A stretch of 64,000 bases of DNA from JALYXI01 sp963795835 (GTDB taxonomy: Bacteria; Acidobacteriota; Terriglobia; Bryobacterales; Bryobacteraceae). Location of the stretch: NCBI GenBank assembly GCA_963795835.1, contig CAWCJC010000006.1, forward strand, positions 372,001 to 436,000, written 5' to 3'. Position 1 is the first letter of the stretch. Each line of letters opens with the position of its first letter. Below the pieces are notes generated by a model. It saw only the letters and a list, made by a program, of their open reading frames with translations, had not been told where the DNA came from and did no database searches. Positions 19,198-28,294 of this stretch are shown here, in pieces. Made by a program: the position numbers and the translations under genes.

Positions 19198-21362
19198 TAT
19201 GCCGTTCTCCCTTGAGAAGTGCCGTTCAGCGCGGCGAGCACGCGTTCGGGGGTGAGGGGGACGCTGGGGACACGCACGCCGATGGCGTTCGCGACAGCAT
19301 TCGCAATCGCGGCGACAACGCCGACGGCGCATGGCTCACCTAGCCCAATGATTCCCCGTTTGTCGTTTTCGGGCGTGATATCCAGGTGCGAGATAATCTC
19401 GCCAATGTCGCCAATGCCCGCGAGCTTATAGAACTCCATATCGGCATTTAGCATTTTGCCGGTCTGCTGATCCATGATGCGCTCTTCAAACAGCGCGCCA
19501 CAGATCCCCATAATGGCGGCCCCATGGATTTGCGAATCAGCCAGTTTCGGGTTGACGACCAGGCCGACATCCTGAACGGCAACGAAGCGCTTCATTCGGA
19601 CTACCCCGGTTTCCGTATCCACCGAGACATGCGCCATCTGAATTCCGCCCACGCCGGAAGCGTTCAGCCCTTCAGGCTTGCGCTGATCGTTAATCCCGAT
19701 TTCGGAGATCTTATTGACACCAAGCTTTGAGCAGGCGGCTGTCCAGGTAAGGCTCTTCGAAGGATTGCCTTTCACTTGCACGCGGCTATCGACGGCTTCC
19801 AGCTGCGCCGGTTCCGCGCCGAGAGTGGGCGCGACCGTTTCAAAAAGCTTTTGAAGAGCATTGACCGTAGACTTGCGGGTTGATGAGGAAACGCCGCCTA
19901 CGGTGGTAGAGCCGCCGGAGGCTCCGGAAGGCGGCAAGGAGTTGTCCCCAATCCGGAGAGTGATCGCGCTCATGGGGAGACCGAAGGTTTCCGCCGCCAC
20001 TTGCGTCATGATGGTGCGCGTTCCCGTTCCCAAGTCCTGAGATCCGCACTCGATGAGCACGGTGCCATCGGAATTGATGGTGGTCTGGCATTTGCTGGCA
20101 TGGCCGCCGCCACCCCAGGTATTGATGGCAAGTCCAAGCCCTTCCTTGACAGGTCCGGCGCCGTTTTGGCCGCGCGGTTTCCAATTTGCTTTCCACTCGA
20201 TCAGCTCGGCTGCTTTGTCGAGCTGCCGCATGTAAACGTCTTTCCTGGCCGTCAGTTCGAGATTCTTCTTAAAGAACTCGATGGGGTCCATATTGAGCTT
20301 GGCGGCCAAGTCTTCCAAAGCGCTACAGGTGAGAAAAGAGGCTTGCGGGTGATTCGGAGCGCGCCAAGCGCGTACGCCGCCGGTGTTCGTGGCAACGGCG
20401 CTATGGTTCATACGCTTGTTGGGGATTTCCGTGAACACGTAGGGAATCGGCGGAGATCCGCCGCCACCCATGCCGCCGGTGGACCAGGATTCGGACTGCC
20501 ACGCCACAAGCGTGCCGTCTTTCTTAGCCGCGACCTTGATTTTGGCGAAGCCCGAAGGGCGGTTGCCCGCGATTTGAAGTTCGGTGTTGCGTTCGAGCAT
20601 CCACTTCACAGGTTTGCCGCCCGACATTTGGGAGAGCTTGGCTCCTTCGGCACCCCAACGGTCGGGAGAGAATTTGCTGCCGAAGCCCCCGCCTATGTTG
20701 TCCATGTGAACTTTAATTTTGTCGGAGGGGAACTTGAGCGTGGTCCCGAGGTCGCCACCGTAGCCAGAGACGTTCTGGGTGGAAGGCCAGACGTTCATTT
20801 GCTCGGGCGTCCATTCGGTGACTTGGCCGTGCGGCTCAAGACAGCTATGAGTCAGAACCGGGATTGCGTAAAATCCTTCGGAGACGACCAGACTGGAATC
20901 TTTGAACGCCTGGTCGGGATCGCCGGTGACCTGTTCGCCGGCCGCCTTGGCGCGCGCTCCTGCCTTGGTGAGGTCATCCTCGCGCACCAGGTGCGGCATC
21001 ACCTGGTAATCGACCTTGATTTTGCGAATGGCGTCCCGCGCGGCTTCTTCCGTCGTCGCGGAGACGACGGCAATTTCCGTTCCTTCCCACTGGACCTGAG
21101 TTCCCGGTCCGGAAATAACGCTTACGGCAACCACACCCGGCATCGCCTTTGCGTCGGCAATGTCGATCTTCGTAACGCGCGCATTGGCGTGAGGAGACGA
21201 AAGCATGGCGGAGAACAACATGTCCTTGCGATAGAAATCGGAGGCGTATTTAGCGCGGCCAGACGACTTCAGATGTCCATCGAGACGGGAGATGGGTTTG
21301 CCCATCTGCCGCCGTGTTTCCATGGCAGGCCAGGAGTAATCAGGTTTGATGGGATCAGGCAT
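19197..21362 (-). CDS. molybdopterin-binding large subunit of xanthine dehydrogenase family
   Basis: 721 residues, CoxL/XdhA/YagR type, carrying the molybdenum cytosine dinucleotide cofactor that hydroxylates aldehydes or heterocycles. The N-terminal ald_Xan_dh_C domain begins RLDGHLKSSGRAKYASDF; cofactor-contact regions include GGGFGSKF, GVRAWRAPNHPQ and GSQDLGTGTRTIM, and the catalytic Glu region is GLGEPCAVG near the C-terminus. It overlaps the small-subunit gene (8 bases at 21355-21362) and the FAD subunit (1 base). With no signal of its own it is likely co-exported with the Tat-tagged small subunit. Substrate unknown; the YagTSR aldehyde oxidoreductase is the closest functional model. 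Confidence 0.88.
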   Translation of the reverse strand: MPDPIKPDYSWPAMETRRQMGKPISRLDGHLKSSGRAKYASDFYRKDMLFSAMLSSPHANARVTKIDIADAKAMPGVVAVSVISGPGTQVQWEGTEIAVVSATTEEAARDAIRKIKVDYQVMPHLVREDDLTKAGARAKAAGEQVTGDPDQAFKDSSLVVSEGFYAIPVLTHSCLEPHGQVTEWTPEQMNVWPSTQNVSGYGGDLGTTLKFPSDKIKVHMDNIGGGFGSKFSPDRWGAEGAKLSQMSGGKPVKWMLERNTELQIAGNRPSGFAKIKVAAKKDGTLVAWQSESWSTGGMGGGGSPPIPYVFTEIPNKRMNHSAVATNTGGVRAWRAPNHPQASFLTCSALEDLAAKLNMDPIEFFKKNLELTARKDVYMRQLDKAAELIEWKANWKPRGQNGAGPVKEGLGLAINTWGGGGHASKCQTTINSDGTVLIECGSQDLGTGTRTIMTQVAAETFGLPMSAITLRIGDNSLPPSGASGGSTTVGGVSSSTRKSTVNALQKLFETVAPTLGAEPAQLEAVDSRVQVKGNPSKSLTWTAACSKLGVNKISEIGINDQRKPEGLNASGVGGIQMAHVSVDTETGVVRMKRFVAVQDVGLVVNPKLADSQIHGAAIMGICGALFEERIMDQQTGKMLNADMEFYKLAGIGDIGEIISHLDITPENDKRGIIGLGEPCAVGVVAAIANAVANAIGVRVPSVPLTPERVLAALNGTSQGRTA

Positions 21363-21972
21363 TGACGGGGCCTCCTTTCATGTTCTTCGAAGCTTCCAGT
21401 ACAGCTTTGCGGATGCCAACGTAAGTGCCACAGCGACAAAGATTTCCGCCAAGCCCATGTTCTACCTGTTCGTAAGTAGGAGTGGGATGTCGTTCCAGAA
21501 AGCCTTTCGCTGCCATCACGAACCCGGGCGTACAGTACCCGCATTGTTGGCCGTCCTGGCTAACAAAGGCGGCGGAAACAGGATGAAGCTTGCCTTCAGG
21601 AGCGATGCCTTCAATCGTCTGGATATCTTTGCCCTGCGCATCGATGGCGAGCGTGGTGCAGCTATAAACAGTCTTTCCATTGACGCTCACGGTGCAGGCT
21701 CCGCAGGTGCCACGATCGCAGACGCGTTTCGCGCCAGTGATCTCAAGGCGGTTGCGGAAAGCATCAAGTAAAGTTACGCGCGGTTCGACGGAGAGCTTGA
21801 CGGGCTTACCGTTGATGCGAAGGGTAATCGGGACCTCGCCGGGGCCGACAGCGGTTCCGGGAGCCGCCTGTGCGCTATCGGTATCGAGGAGGCCGAGGGT
21901 GGTAGCGCCGACGGACACACCGCCGATGAATCCTCGCCGGCTAACGCTCGGCTTCTTGGGTTTATCGCTCAT
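21355..21972 (-). CDS. 2Fe-2S small subunit of Mo hydroxylase with Tat signal
   Basis: 205 residues. The N-terminus SVSRRGFIGGVSVGATTLG is a Tat signal, as in YagT, so the complex is exported folded. The plant-type 2Fe-2S site is CDRGTCGACTV with the fourth Cys in YSCTTLA; the second cluster uses QCGYCTPGF and NLCRCGTY. It passes electrons from the Mo centre to FAD. First gene of a five-gene minus-strand operon; the large subunit starts inside its 3' end. Confidence 0.92.
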   Translation of the reverse strand: MSDKPKKPSVSRRGFIGGVSVGATTLGLLDTDSAQAAPGTAVGPGEVPITLRINGKPVKLSVEPRVTLLDAFRNRLEITGAKRVCDRGTCGACTVSVNGKTVYSCTTLAIDAQGKDIQTIEGIAPEGKLHPVSAAFVSQDGQQCGYCTPGFVMAAKGFLERHPTPTYEQVEHGLGGNLCRCGTYVGIRKAVLEASKNMKGGPVNA

Positions 21973-22095
21973 TGAACTCCTGTCTTGAGTGGGATTATCA
22001 GAACTATATCAGAATCGGGCGGCGGTTTGGTGCGGCTCCGCCAAAGCAAATACGCACGATTTGCGCTTCGGCTTGGGGCTAAAAGACTAGATTTT

Positions 22096-23331
22096 TCATT
22101 GCACCGGCGCCGGAAAAATCGTGGTCGTCGTCGGGGCTGTCTGATACGTAGAGATCACGTCCCCATAGCGGGTTCCCAGGACGACCACGTTGCCCTTACC
22201 ATCAGTTGCCTGAATGGTCAGGCCTTCTTGCGACATTTTGACCGACGCTGCGAGCGCGTTATTCGGGAAGTTGTATCTAATCTGGGTCATCTTACGCGTG
22301 GAGAGGTCGAAGACGGCGACTTGTGTGCCCTGGTCGACGAAGATGCGGGTGCCATCCGGGTGAATGAAGACGGACCCGCTGATGTAGGTGAATGGGGCGG
22401 TGAGGTCGGAGGTTCCGCTGAGGACGTCGTAGTAAGTAATGGTATTGCCGCCCATCAGGTATGCGGTGAGGCCATCGGGGGCCATGAGGATCGCTTCTGG
22501 GGCGATTTTGAGGAGTTGCGTGGAGACAACTCTACGGGTGGCGGGATCGAACAGCACCAAGGCGCCGCGGTTGTTGGCTGCGTCAGCCTGAAAGAATTTG
22601 CTGGTGTACAGAGCGGTTGCGCCGCTGTTGGTGAAGACCAAACCGGAGGGGTCGCTGTTGTTAGGGTCGAGGGATGGGGTGGGAATGGTGGCGAGAACTT
22701 TTCCGGCGGCTAGGTCGACGATGGAGATCTGGTTGATGAGGCCGCCGTGGCCCACCCAGACTTCATTGGCGTTCACGGATCCGGGGCGAACGGCGAACTT
22801 GCGCGCCTGGGGCGCGAGAGTGACGGAGGTGAGAACCTTGCTCGTGGCGAGATCGTATTTTACGAACTCGTAGGTGGGGCCGTCGAAGAAGATGAGTTGT
22901 GGATCGACTGGGAGCTTGGGTGTGAGAATAGCGTCGGGTCGGGCGGACTTAGCTTGCTCGGTATAGACGATAAAGTGTCTGGCGGTTGGAGCTAAGTTGT
23001 CGAAATACGCGAGAGCGTCCTCAATAGGACTTAGTCGGGACGCATCGGATTGGGTCAGTGTGGTGCAGACCGGGTTGATCAGGTCTACAACGTCTAAGAG
23101 AACGAGCGTCGCATAAATGCATTTTTTCGCTTTGAAGGTGAATGTTTTGTCGCCATTTTCGGCCCGACTTATTTCGTACGAGTAAACCGTATCGCTGAAC
23201 CTGTGATCGTCTACAGAGATTCTATCGGTTATGCCTGCTTCAATTTTGATTATGACCGAGCCGGCCCCCTGGGCTGAAACCAGGGAGGAACACAACAGGA
23301 AGAGGCAAAGCGACCCGAACAATCTGTTCAT
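22096..23331 (-). CDS. secreted YncE-like beta-propeller protein
   Basis: 411 residues with a Sec signal peptide (MNRLFGSLCLFLLCSSLVSAQ). The C-terminal 250 residues form propeller-type repeats: VDLAAGKVLATIPTPS, LVLFDPATRRVVSTQL, TYYDVLSGTSDLTAP and VAVFDLSTRKMTQI, the YVTN/YncE pattern. The N-terminal 150 residues have no recognised fold. Its ATG overlaps the stop of the TIGR03437-type gene by 4 bases, so the two form a two-gene unit. Function unknown; likely cell-surface or periplasmic. Confidence 0.65.
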   Translation of the reverse strand: MNRLFGSLCLFLLCSSLVSAQGAGSVIIKIEAGITDRISVDDHRFSDTVYSYEISRAENGDKTFTFKAKKCIYATLVLLDVVDLINPVCTTLTQSDASRLSPIEDALAYFDNLAPTARHFIVYTEQAKSARPDAILTPKLPVDPQLIFFDGPTYEFVKYDLATSKVLTSVTLAPQARKFAVRPGSVNANEVWVGHGGLINQISIVDLAAGKVLATIPTPSLDPNNSDPSGLVFTNSGATALYTSKFFQADAANNRGALVLFDPATRRVVSTQLLKIAPEAILMAPDGLTAYLMGGNTITYYDVLSGTSDLTAPFTYISGSVFIHPDGTRIFVDQGTQVAVFDLSTRKMTQIRYNFPNNALAASVKMSQEGLTIQATDGKGNVVVLGTRYGDVISTYQTAPTTTTIFPAPVQ

Positions 23332-24968
23332 TGAATGACCACCGATTGGGCAAGCCAGTTGGAACTCAAAAGGAGACCGTTGGTTGCGAGCGGCCCAGTA
23401 AAAGATATCGCCTTATTCAATCCGAGCGTTCCGATAAACAGGTTCGTATAGGATCCGTCAATAACTCCGTATGTAGGGGGAAGATTGGCCAGGCTTTCGG
23501 AGGGAATTGCAAAAGCGCTCGCTCCAAGTGGTGCAATGCACTGAACTTCCACTGTCGAGTTCGTGGCGGCTGCATAGGAGAAGAGGAGAATCGCGGTAGG
23601 TGCGGCGGGGTCGCTGGGCGTAAAATTCAGAGCAAAAGGCGCATTCCGCGGGATGGCCAGAATACCATTGGGCCGTGTCCAGGTAAGAGGAGAAATAAGC
23701 CTCAACGGAAGGAAAGTTTCGAACGGCCCCGCGGGGTCGATCGTGAATGTGGAAGTAGGTCCTAATAAGTCCAAGCCGACCGCGGTAGAGTTACTCATTC
23801 CTCCCATACTGCTGGAGAAGTAAGACCGGATGGGAGTGAAAGTAAGCGCCTGTGTACCGTTGTTATAGGTCTGTTTGGGCTGTGGTTTCAGGCTTGCGGC
23901 GCCAGGCAGTGCTCCGCGCAATGTTAGTTGGAAAGAAGCATCGCCGCTGGTCTGGTGGACAGAGCACGATCCGGCGGGTGGAAAAGACATATAGGGATCG
24001 AAGTTGAAGGGAGAATCGGGACGCATGTAGAAGCGGGAGTAAAGCTTATCGAGAGTCTTGTGCAAGGACAGGGCGGAATCTACATTCTCGATGCTATCGA
24101 TGCGCTCGGCATGTATAAATGCTTGCGAGCCGGGCGTGCGCACCAGCTTCGAAAGTGGGTTGCCGGGATCGTCACAAGAGGCCGCGCCAGGGGCGGCAAT
24201 TGCGAGGGTGGCGGTGTTTGAGACAACTCCACCCGCGGTAATCGTCAGCGGCACCCAGCAGCCCAGGGGCGCGCTTGGGGGAAGAGTCACAACTAGTTGA
24301 TCCACGCCAGAGCAGCACGGGGCGCGCCCGGAATAGAGCTTCGTGGCGGGAACGCCTCCAACGGTGACGGACACAGGCGCGGCAACGTCACCCGGCGTCG
24401 GCGCGACCGTGTCGGCGAACGGCACCGGGCCCAAACCGGTCGCCCAAATCGTAACCGTCTGGCCAGGGGATGCCGGACTGATGAGCGAGTTGACCGGCTG
24501 ATTGTCCTCCGTTACGTAGTTCTGAACTACACCCGGCCCATAGCCGCCGCCAGAGATAGCGAACACGCCGGGAGCGGAATCGCCAATCTGGATGGTAATC
24601 GCATTGCTGCGCCGGGTCTGGTAGGTGAGGCGGAGGGTTGCCAGGCCGGCTTTTACAGTTGACGGCATGATGGCATTGACTTGCGCGGCTGAAACAAAGA
24701 TCGGAATCGCCGCGGCAGCAGCGCCGTTCTGAGTGACGCTGAGGGAGACTTCACCGAATACTGGTTGAAGCGGGAAAGCGGAAACCGTTTGAAATTGAGC
24801 TGGTCCTAGGTTCTCCCCGAAAATGGTAAAAACGCTGCCGCGGGCGATCGGAGCGTTCGGAAGCCCGAAAGGCGCCAACGACGCAGCATTGACTGCGCCG
24901 CGATGGTAAAGAATGGGCTGCTGACCCCATAAAACGCCGCACGACGCTAACAAGAGGAGAACCCGCAT
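23328..24968 (-). CDS. secreted protein with TIGR03437-type Solibacter domain
   Basis: About 546 residues from ATG 24968, where a signal peptide begins (MRVLLLLASCGVLWGQQ). The frame is open upstream but without coding character. Residues about 20-245 match the acidobacterial TIGR03437 domain: AVNAASLAPFGLP, ARGSVFTIFGENLGP, VNAIMPSTVKAG, GQTVTIWATGLGP and SGRAPCCSGVDQL. In many family members this domain is C-terminal; here it is N-terminal and followed by about 300 residues of unknown fold. It is the best taxonomic pointer in the window. Function unknown. Confidence 0.75.
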   Translation of the reverse strand: MRVLLLLASCGVLWGQQPILYHRGAVNAASLAPFGLPNAPIARGSVFTIFGENLGPAQFQTVSAFPLQPVFGEVSLSVTQNGAAAAAIPIFVSAAQVNAIMPSTVKAGLATLRLTYQTRRSNAITIQIGDSAPGVFAISGGGYGPGVVQNYVTEDNQPVNSLISPASPGQTVTIWATGLGPVPFADTVAPTPGDVAAPVSVTVGGVPATKLYSGRAPCCSGVDQLVVTLPPSAPLGCWVPLTITAGGVVSNTATLAIAAPGAASCDDPGNPLSKLVRTPGSQAFIHAERIDSIENVDSALSLHKTLDKLYSRFYMRPDSPFNFDPYMSFPPAGSCSVHQTSGDASFQLTLRGALPGAASLKPQPKQTYNNGTQALTFTPIRSYFSSSMGGMSNSTAVGLDLLGPTSTFTIDPAGPFETFLPLRLISPLTWTRPNGILAIPRNAPFALNFTPSDPAAPTAILLFSYAAATNSTVEVQCIAPLGASAFAIPSESLANLPPTYGVIDGSYTNLFIGTLGLNKAISFTGPLATNGLLLSSNWLAQSVVIQ

Positions 24969-25017
24969 CGGGCACTGAGTATACCAACTGCTGCGTCGGC
25001 GCTGATACGATGAGTAA

Positions 25018-26954
25018 TTGAACTCGAATAGCCACGAAGGCTTAGTCGACGACGCTCGAATGCTGGCGGATGCCATCCCGCAATTGGTTTGGATGGCGCA
25101 ACCGGACGGTTGGATTTTCTGGTACAACCGCCGCTGGCACGAATACACTGGCACCACCCCGGAGCAAATGGAAGGATGGGGCTGGCAAATGGTTCACGAT
25201 CCGGAACTGCTGCCGAAGGTGATGGAACGCTGGCAGAAATCCATCGCAACCGGGGAAGCCTTTGAGATGGAGTTCCCGCTTCGCGCGGCAGACGGGCATT
25301 TCAGCTGGTTTCTAACGCGCGTATCGCCACTGCGCGACCGCACGGGCCAAATCGTGCGATGGTACGGGACCAATACCGACATCTCCGAATTGAAAAACGC
25401 GGAACAGGCTCTTCGGATCAGCGAAGAAAAGCTGCGGCGGAGCGAAGACAATCTGCGCATCGCCTTAGATGCGGCACAACTGGGCATTTGGGATTGGGAC
25501 TTAAGAACCGGAGAGTTGGTCTGGACGGACCGGTGCCGGGCACTGTTTGGTATTCCGAAATCTTCCCCGGTCACGTATGAAGCGTTTCTCGAAACATTGC
25601 ATCCGGACGATCGCGGGCCGGTAGACCGGGCCGTTCACGAGGCCGTGGAAAAGACAGGCGAGTATAGCGTAATCGTGCGGGTTTGCCTTCCAGACGGCAC
25701 CACGCGATGGGTGGCGGCGGAGGGTCGAGTTTTCTGCGACGCATCGGGAGCACAGGTTCGCATGGCGGGCGCGGCGCAGGATATTACTGAACGGCAAAGG
25801 GCGGAGGAGCGAACCCGGCAATCGCAAAAGCTGGAGAGCCTGGGGCTCTTAGCGGGAGGGGTGGCGCACGATTTCAACAATCTGCTCACAGGCATCATGG
25901 GGAGCGCTAGCGTAGCGCTGGAAATGCTGGAAGATCAATCCGAAGCGGCTCCTCTATTGCGCAACGTGATTACGAGCAGTGAACGCGCGGCCGGATTAAC
26001 CCGGCAGATGCTGGCTTACTCCGGTAAGGGCCAGTTTCTGCTTCAGCTGTATGACCTTTCCGAACAGGTTCGCAAGACCTTTCCCCTGGTAGAACACTTC
26101 ATCTCCAAGAGAGTGAGTGTCCGAATGAGCCTGGCAGACAACCTGCCGCCGATTCAAGCCGATGAAGCCCAAGTCCAACAGGTGATTATGAACCTCCTCA
26201 CGAATGCGGGGGAGGCGATTGGGGACGCTGCGGGAACGATCGAGATTTCTACATCGCACACGGAGTTGGCCGAGGGTGCCGAGCTCCGGAAAGGATCCTA
26301 TGTCGCCCTTCGGGTTAGCGACACCGGATGCGGAATGGACGAGAAGACGCGCGCGAAGATTTTCGATCCATTTTTTACGACGAAGGCCACAGGGCGCGGC
26401 TTGGGATTGGCAGCGCTCCAAGGGATTGTGCGCGGACATCAGGGCGCGATCCGGGTGAAAAGCAAGTTGGGTGAAGGAAGTACGTTCGAGGTCCTTTTCC
26501 CGGCTGCTGTCAGGTGTAGGGGCCACACAGGACAAACCGCAAGCGGCCTGGACACAGCGGGCTGCGCCCAAAACGCGAACTATTCTTGTGGTGGACGACG
26601 AAGAGATCGTTCGGACCGTGGCGAAAGCGGCGTTGGAGCCGAAGGGCTATTCTGTCCTTCTGGCTGAAAATTGCGAGACGGCACTTGAGCTGTATAGGAC
26701 CCGCGAGCCGGACGTAGCGCTCATTCTTTTGGATTTGAGCATGCCAGGCGTGAGCGGGAAAGAATGCGTTCCGTTGTTGCGGGCGGTCAAGAGTGATTCC
26801 CGGATTCTGATTTGCAGCGGTTTCAATGAAACGGACGTGATTCGGGAGTTTGAGGCAGAATCGATCGTGGGTGTGATCCCGAAGCCTTTCACGGCTCCAG
26901 GGACTGTTGTCGGCAGTGGAAGCGGCACTGGTTTCGGGCACCGGCTCGGCTTAG
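25018..26954 (+). CDS. soluble hybrid histidine kinase: PAS-PAS-HisKA-HATPase-REC (two frameshifts)
   Basis: About 644 residues after repair. It has no TM helices, so it is cytoplasmic. PAS/PAC domain 1 covers about residues 12-125 and PAS 2 about 143-260. The H-box is GGVAHDFNNLL with H284, followed by N-box NLLTNAGEA and G-boxes DTGCGMD and GRGLGLA. The fused receiver contains ILVVDDEE and the phospho-acceptor region LILLDLSMPG. Frame changes lie near 26510 (kinase to receiver) and 26900; deleting one base each gives an end at TAG 26952-26954. TTG 25018 is the start taken; ATG 25060 is an alternative. It lies 12 bases before the carboxyguanidine/urea genes, so it may be in their operon. Confidence 0.8.
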
Positions 26955-26966
26955 GTTGGGAATGAA

Positions 26967-27674
26967 ATGAACGTTGCATGGGAAGAGACAGTTCAGCCAG
27001 GCGCAACCTGGAGCCACGTAGTGAAGCGCGGGACGGCGCTGCGCTTAACGGATCTGGAAGGCGGCGCCAATGCAGGGGCGATTTTCTATAACTTCGAATG
27101 CCCCAGCGAGCGGTATAACATGCCGGATACTCTGAAGGCGCAGCATATCGCGCGCCTTACGGCAGGATGCTGTCTCTATTCCGATATGGGGCGGATTTTG
27201 TTCTCGATCATTGAAGACAGTTGCGGCTGGCATGACCCGTTATGCGGGTTCTCCGGTGAGGCGGAGGCGTTGGCGAAGTACGGGCCCGCCCGCTATCAGG
27301 ATTGCCGGAATGACTATCACAAGAATGCGCGCGAAGGATTCTTGGTGGAGTTGGGCAAGTGGGGATTAGGCGCACGCGACTTAAATGCGAACGTTAATTT
27401 CTTTAGCCGCGTAGACACGCGAGCGAACGGTGACTTTGAGTTTGCACCGGATAATTCCAAGGCTGGAAATTCGGTGACGTTACGGGCCGAAATGAATGTG
27501 CTGACGATCGTGAATACATGCCAGCATCCGCTCGATCCCAACCCGCGGTATGAACCGAAGCCTGTTGGCTTGCAGATTTTTCCCGTGCAAGAGGCCGCCG
27601 CGGATGACGTTTGCCGGCTGTCACGGCCGGAGAATGAGCGAGGATTTGAAGTAACGCGGAGATATTTCCTGTGA
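26967..27674 (+). CDS. urea carboxylase-associated protein 2 / carboxyguanidine deiminase subunit (DUF1989)
   Basis: 235 residues of the DUF1989 family. The conserved metal-type motif is EDSCGWHDPLCG near residue 87, and the C-terminal half has NANVNFFSRVDTR and NTCQHPLDPNPRYEPKP. This family was long annotated as urea carboxylase-associated protein 2; published work on guanidine use assigns the pair of DUF1989 proteins as carboxyguanidine deiminase, acting between guanidine carboxylase and allophanate hydrolase. The stop overlaps the next gene's start (27671). Subunit lettering (CgdA/CgdB) is not assigned here. Confidence 0.85.
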   Translation: MNVAWEETVQPGATWSHVVKRGTALRLTDLEGGANAGAIFYNFECPSERYNMPDTLKAQHIARLTAGCCLYSDMGRILFSIIEDSCGWHDPLCGFSGEAEALAKYGPARYQDCRNDYHKNAREGFLVELGKWGLGARDLNANVNFFSRVDTRANGDFEFAPDNSKAGNSVTLRAEMNVLTIVNTCQHPLDPNPRYEPKPVGLQIFPVQEAAADDVCRLSRPENERGFEVTRRYFL

Positions 27675-28288
27675 GCCCCGCCTATTCGTGCGATATCGCG
27701 GCAGGCGAGGCGTGGATTCATGAGATCGGCAAAGGGCAGAGGTTCCGGATTGTAGATCTGCATGGGAATCAGGCCGTAGATACGCTGTTTTTCAACGCGC
27801 ACGACTATACGGACCGATACAGCGCGCAAGACACGATTCGCGCGCAACGGAATCTGTATCTCACAACGGGAACGAAGCTGATCTCGCAGAACGGGAACAC
27901 AATGCTCACCATCGTCGAGGATACCTGCGGGCGTCATGACACGCTGGGCGGCGCCTGTTCCAACGAGAGCAACATGGTGCGGTATGCGATCGAGAAACGG
28001 CATATGCATGCCTGCCGCGCGAGTTTTCTGAAGGCGATTGCAAGCTGGGGCAGAGGGTTGGAGAAACGCGACATTCCGAACAACATCAACTTCTTCATGA
28101 ACGTGCCGGTTACTCCTGAGGGCGGGCTTACGTTCGAAGATGGAATTTCCGAAGCGGGAAAGTATGTGGAGATGTGCGCGGAGATGGACGTACTGGCGCT
28201 GATCAGCAACTGTCCGCAGTTGAATAATCCCTGCAACGGGTACAATCCTACGCCGGTGCGCGTTTTGATTTGGGACGAAGTGCGCTAA
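27671..28288 (+). CDS. urea carboxylase-associated protein 1 / carboxyguanidine deiminase subunit (DUF1989)
   Basis: 205 residues, the second DUF1989 protein, GTG start at 27671. Its motif EDTCGRHDTLGGACS parallels the one in the neighbour; the C-terminus has NNINFFMNVPVTPEG and NCPQLNNPCNGYNPTP. The two are homologous to each other and expected to form a heteromer that removes ammonia from carboxyguanidine to give allophanate. The coupled order DUF1989-DUF1989-carboxylase-hydrolase is the classic arrangement. It ends 6 bases before the carboxylase. Confidence 0.87.
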   Translation: MSPAYSCDIAAGEAWIHEIGKGQRFRIVDLHGNQAVDTLFFNAHDYTDRYSAQDTIRAQRNLYLTTGTKLISQNGNTMLTIVEDTCGRHDTLGGACSNESNMVRYAIEKRHMHACRASFLKAIASWGRGLEKRDIPNNINFFMNVPVTPEGGLTFEDGISEAGKYVEMCAEMDVLALISNCPQLNNPCNGYNPTPVRVLIWDEVR

Positions 28289-28294
28289 GCCGCA

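Noticed and set aside
20001..21365. Long plus-strand open frame opposite the Mo-hydroxylase large subunit
   Set aside because: Antisense shadow of a clear 721-residue enzyme; the residues show no domain pattern.
24960..27000. Guanidine riboswitch before the carboxyguanidine genes
   Set aside because: By eye I found no conserved guanidine-riboswitch elements, and the intergenic spaces are only 49 and 12 bases. A covariance search would be decisive.
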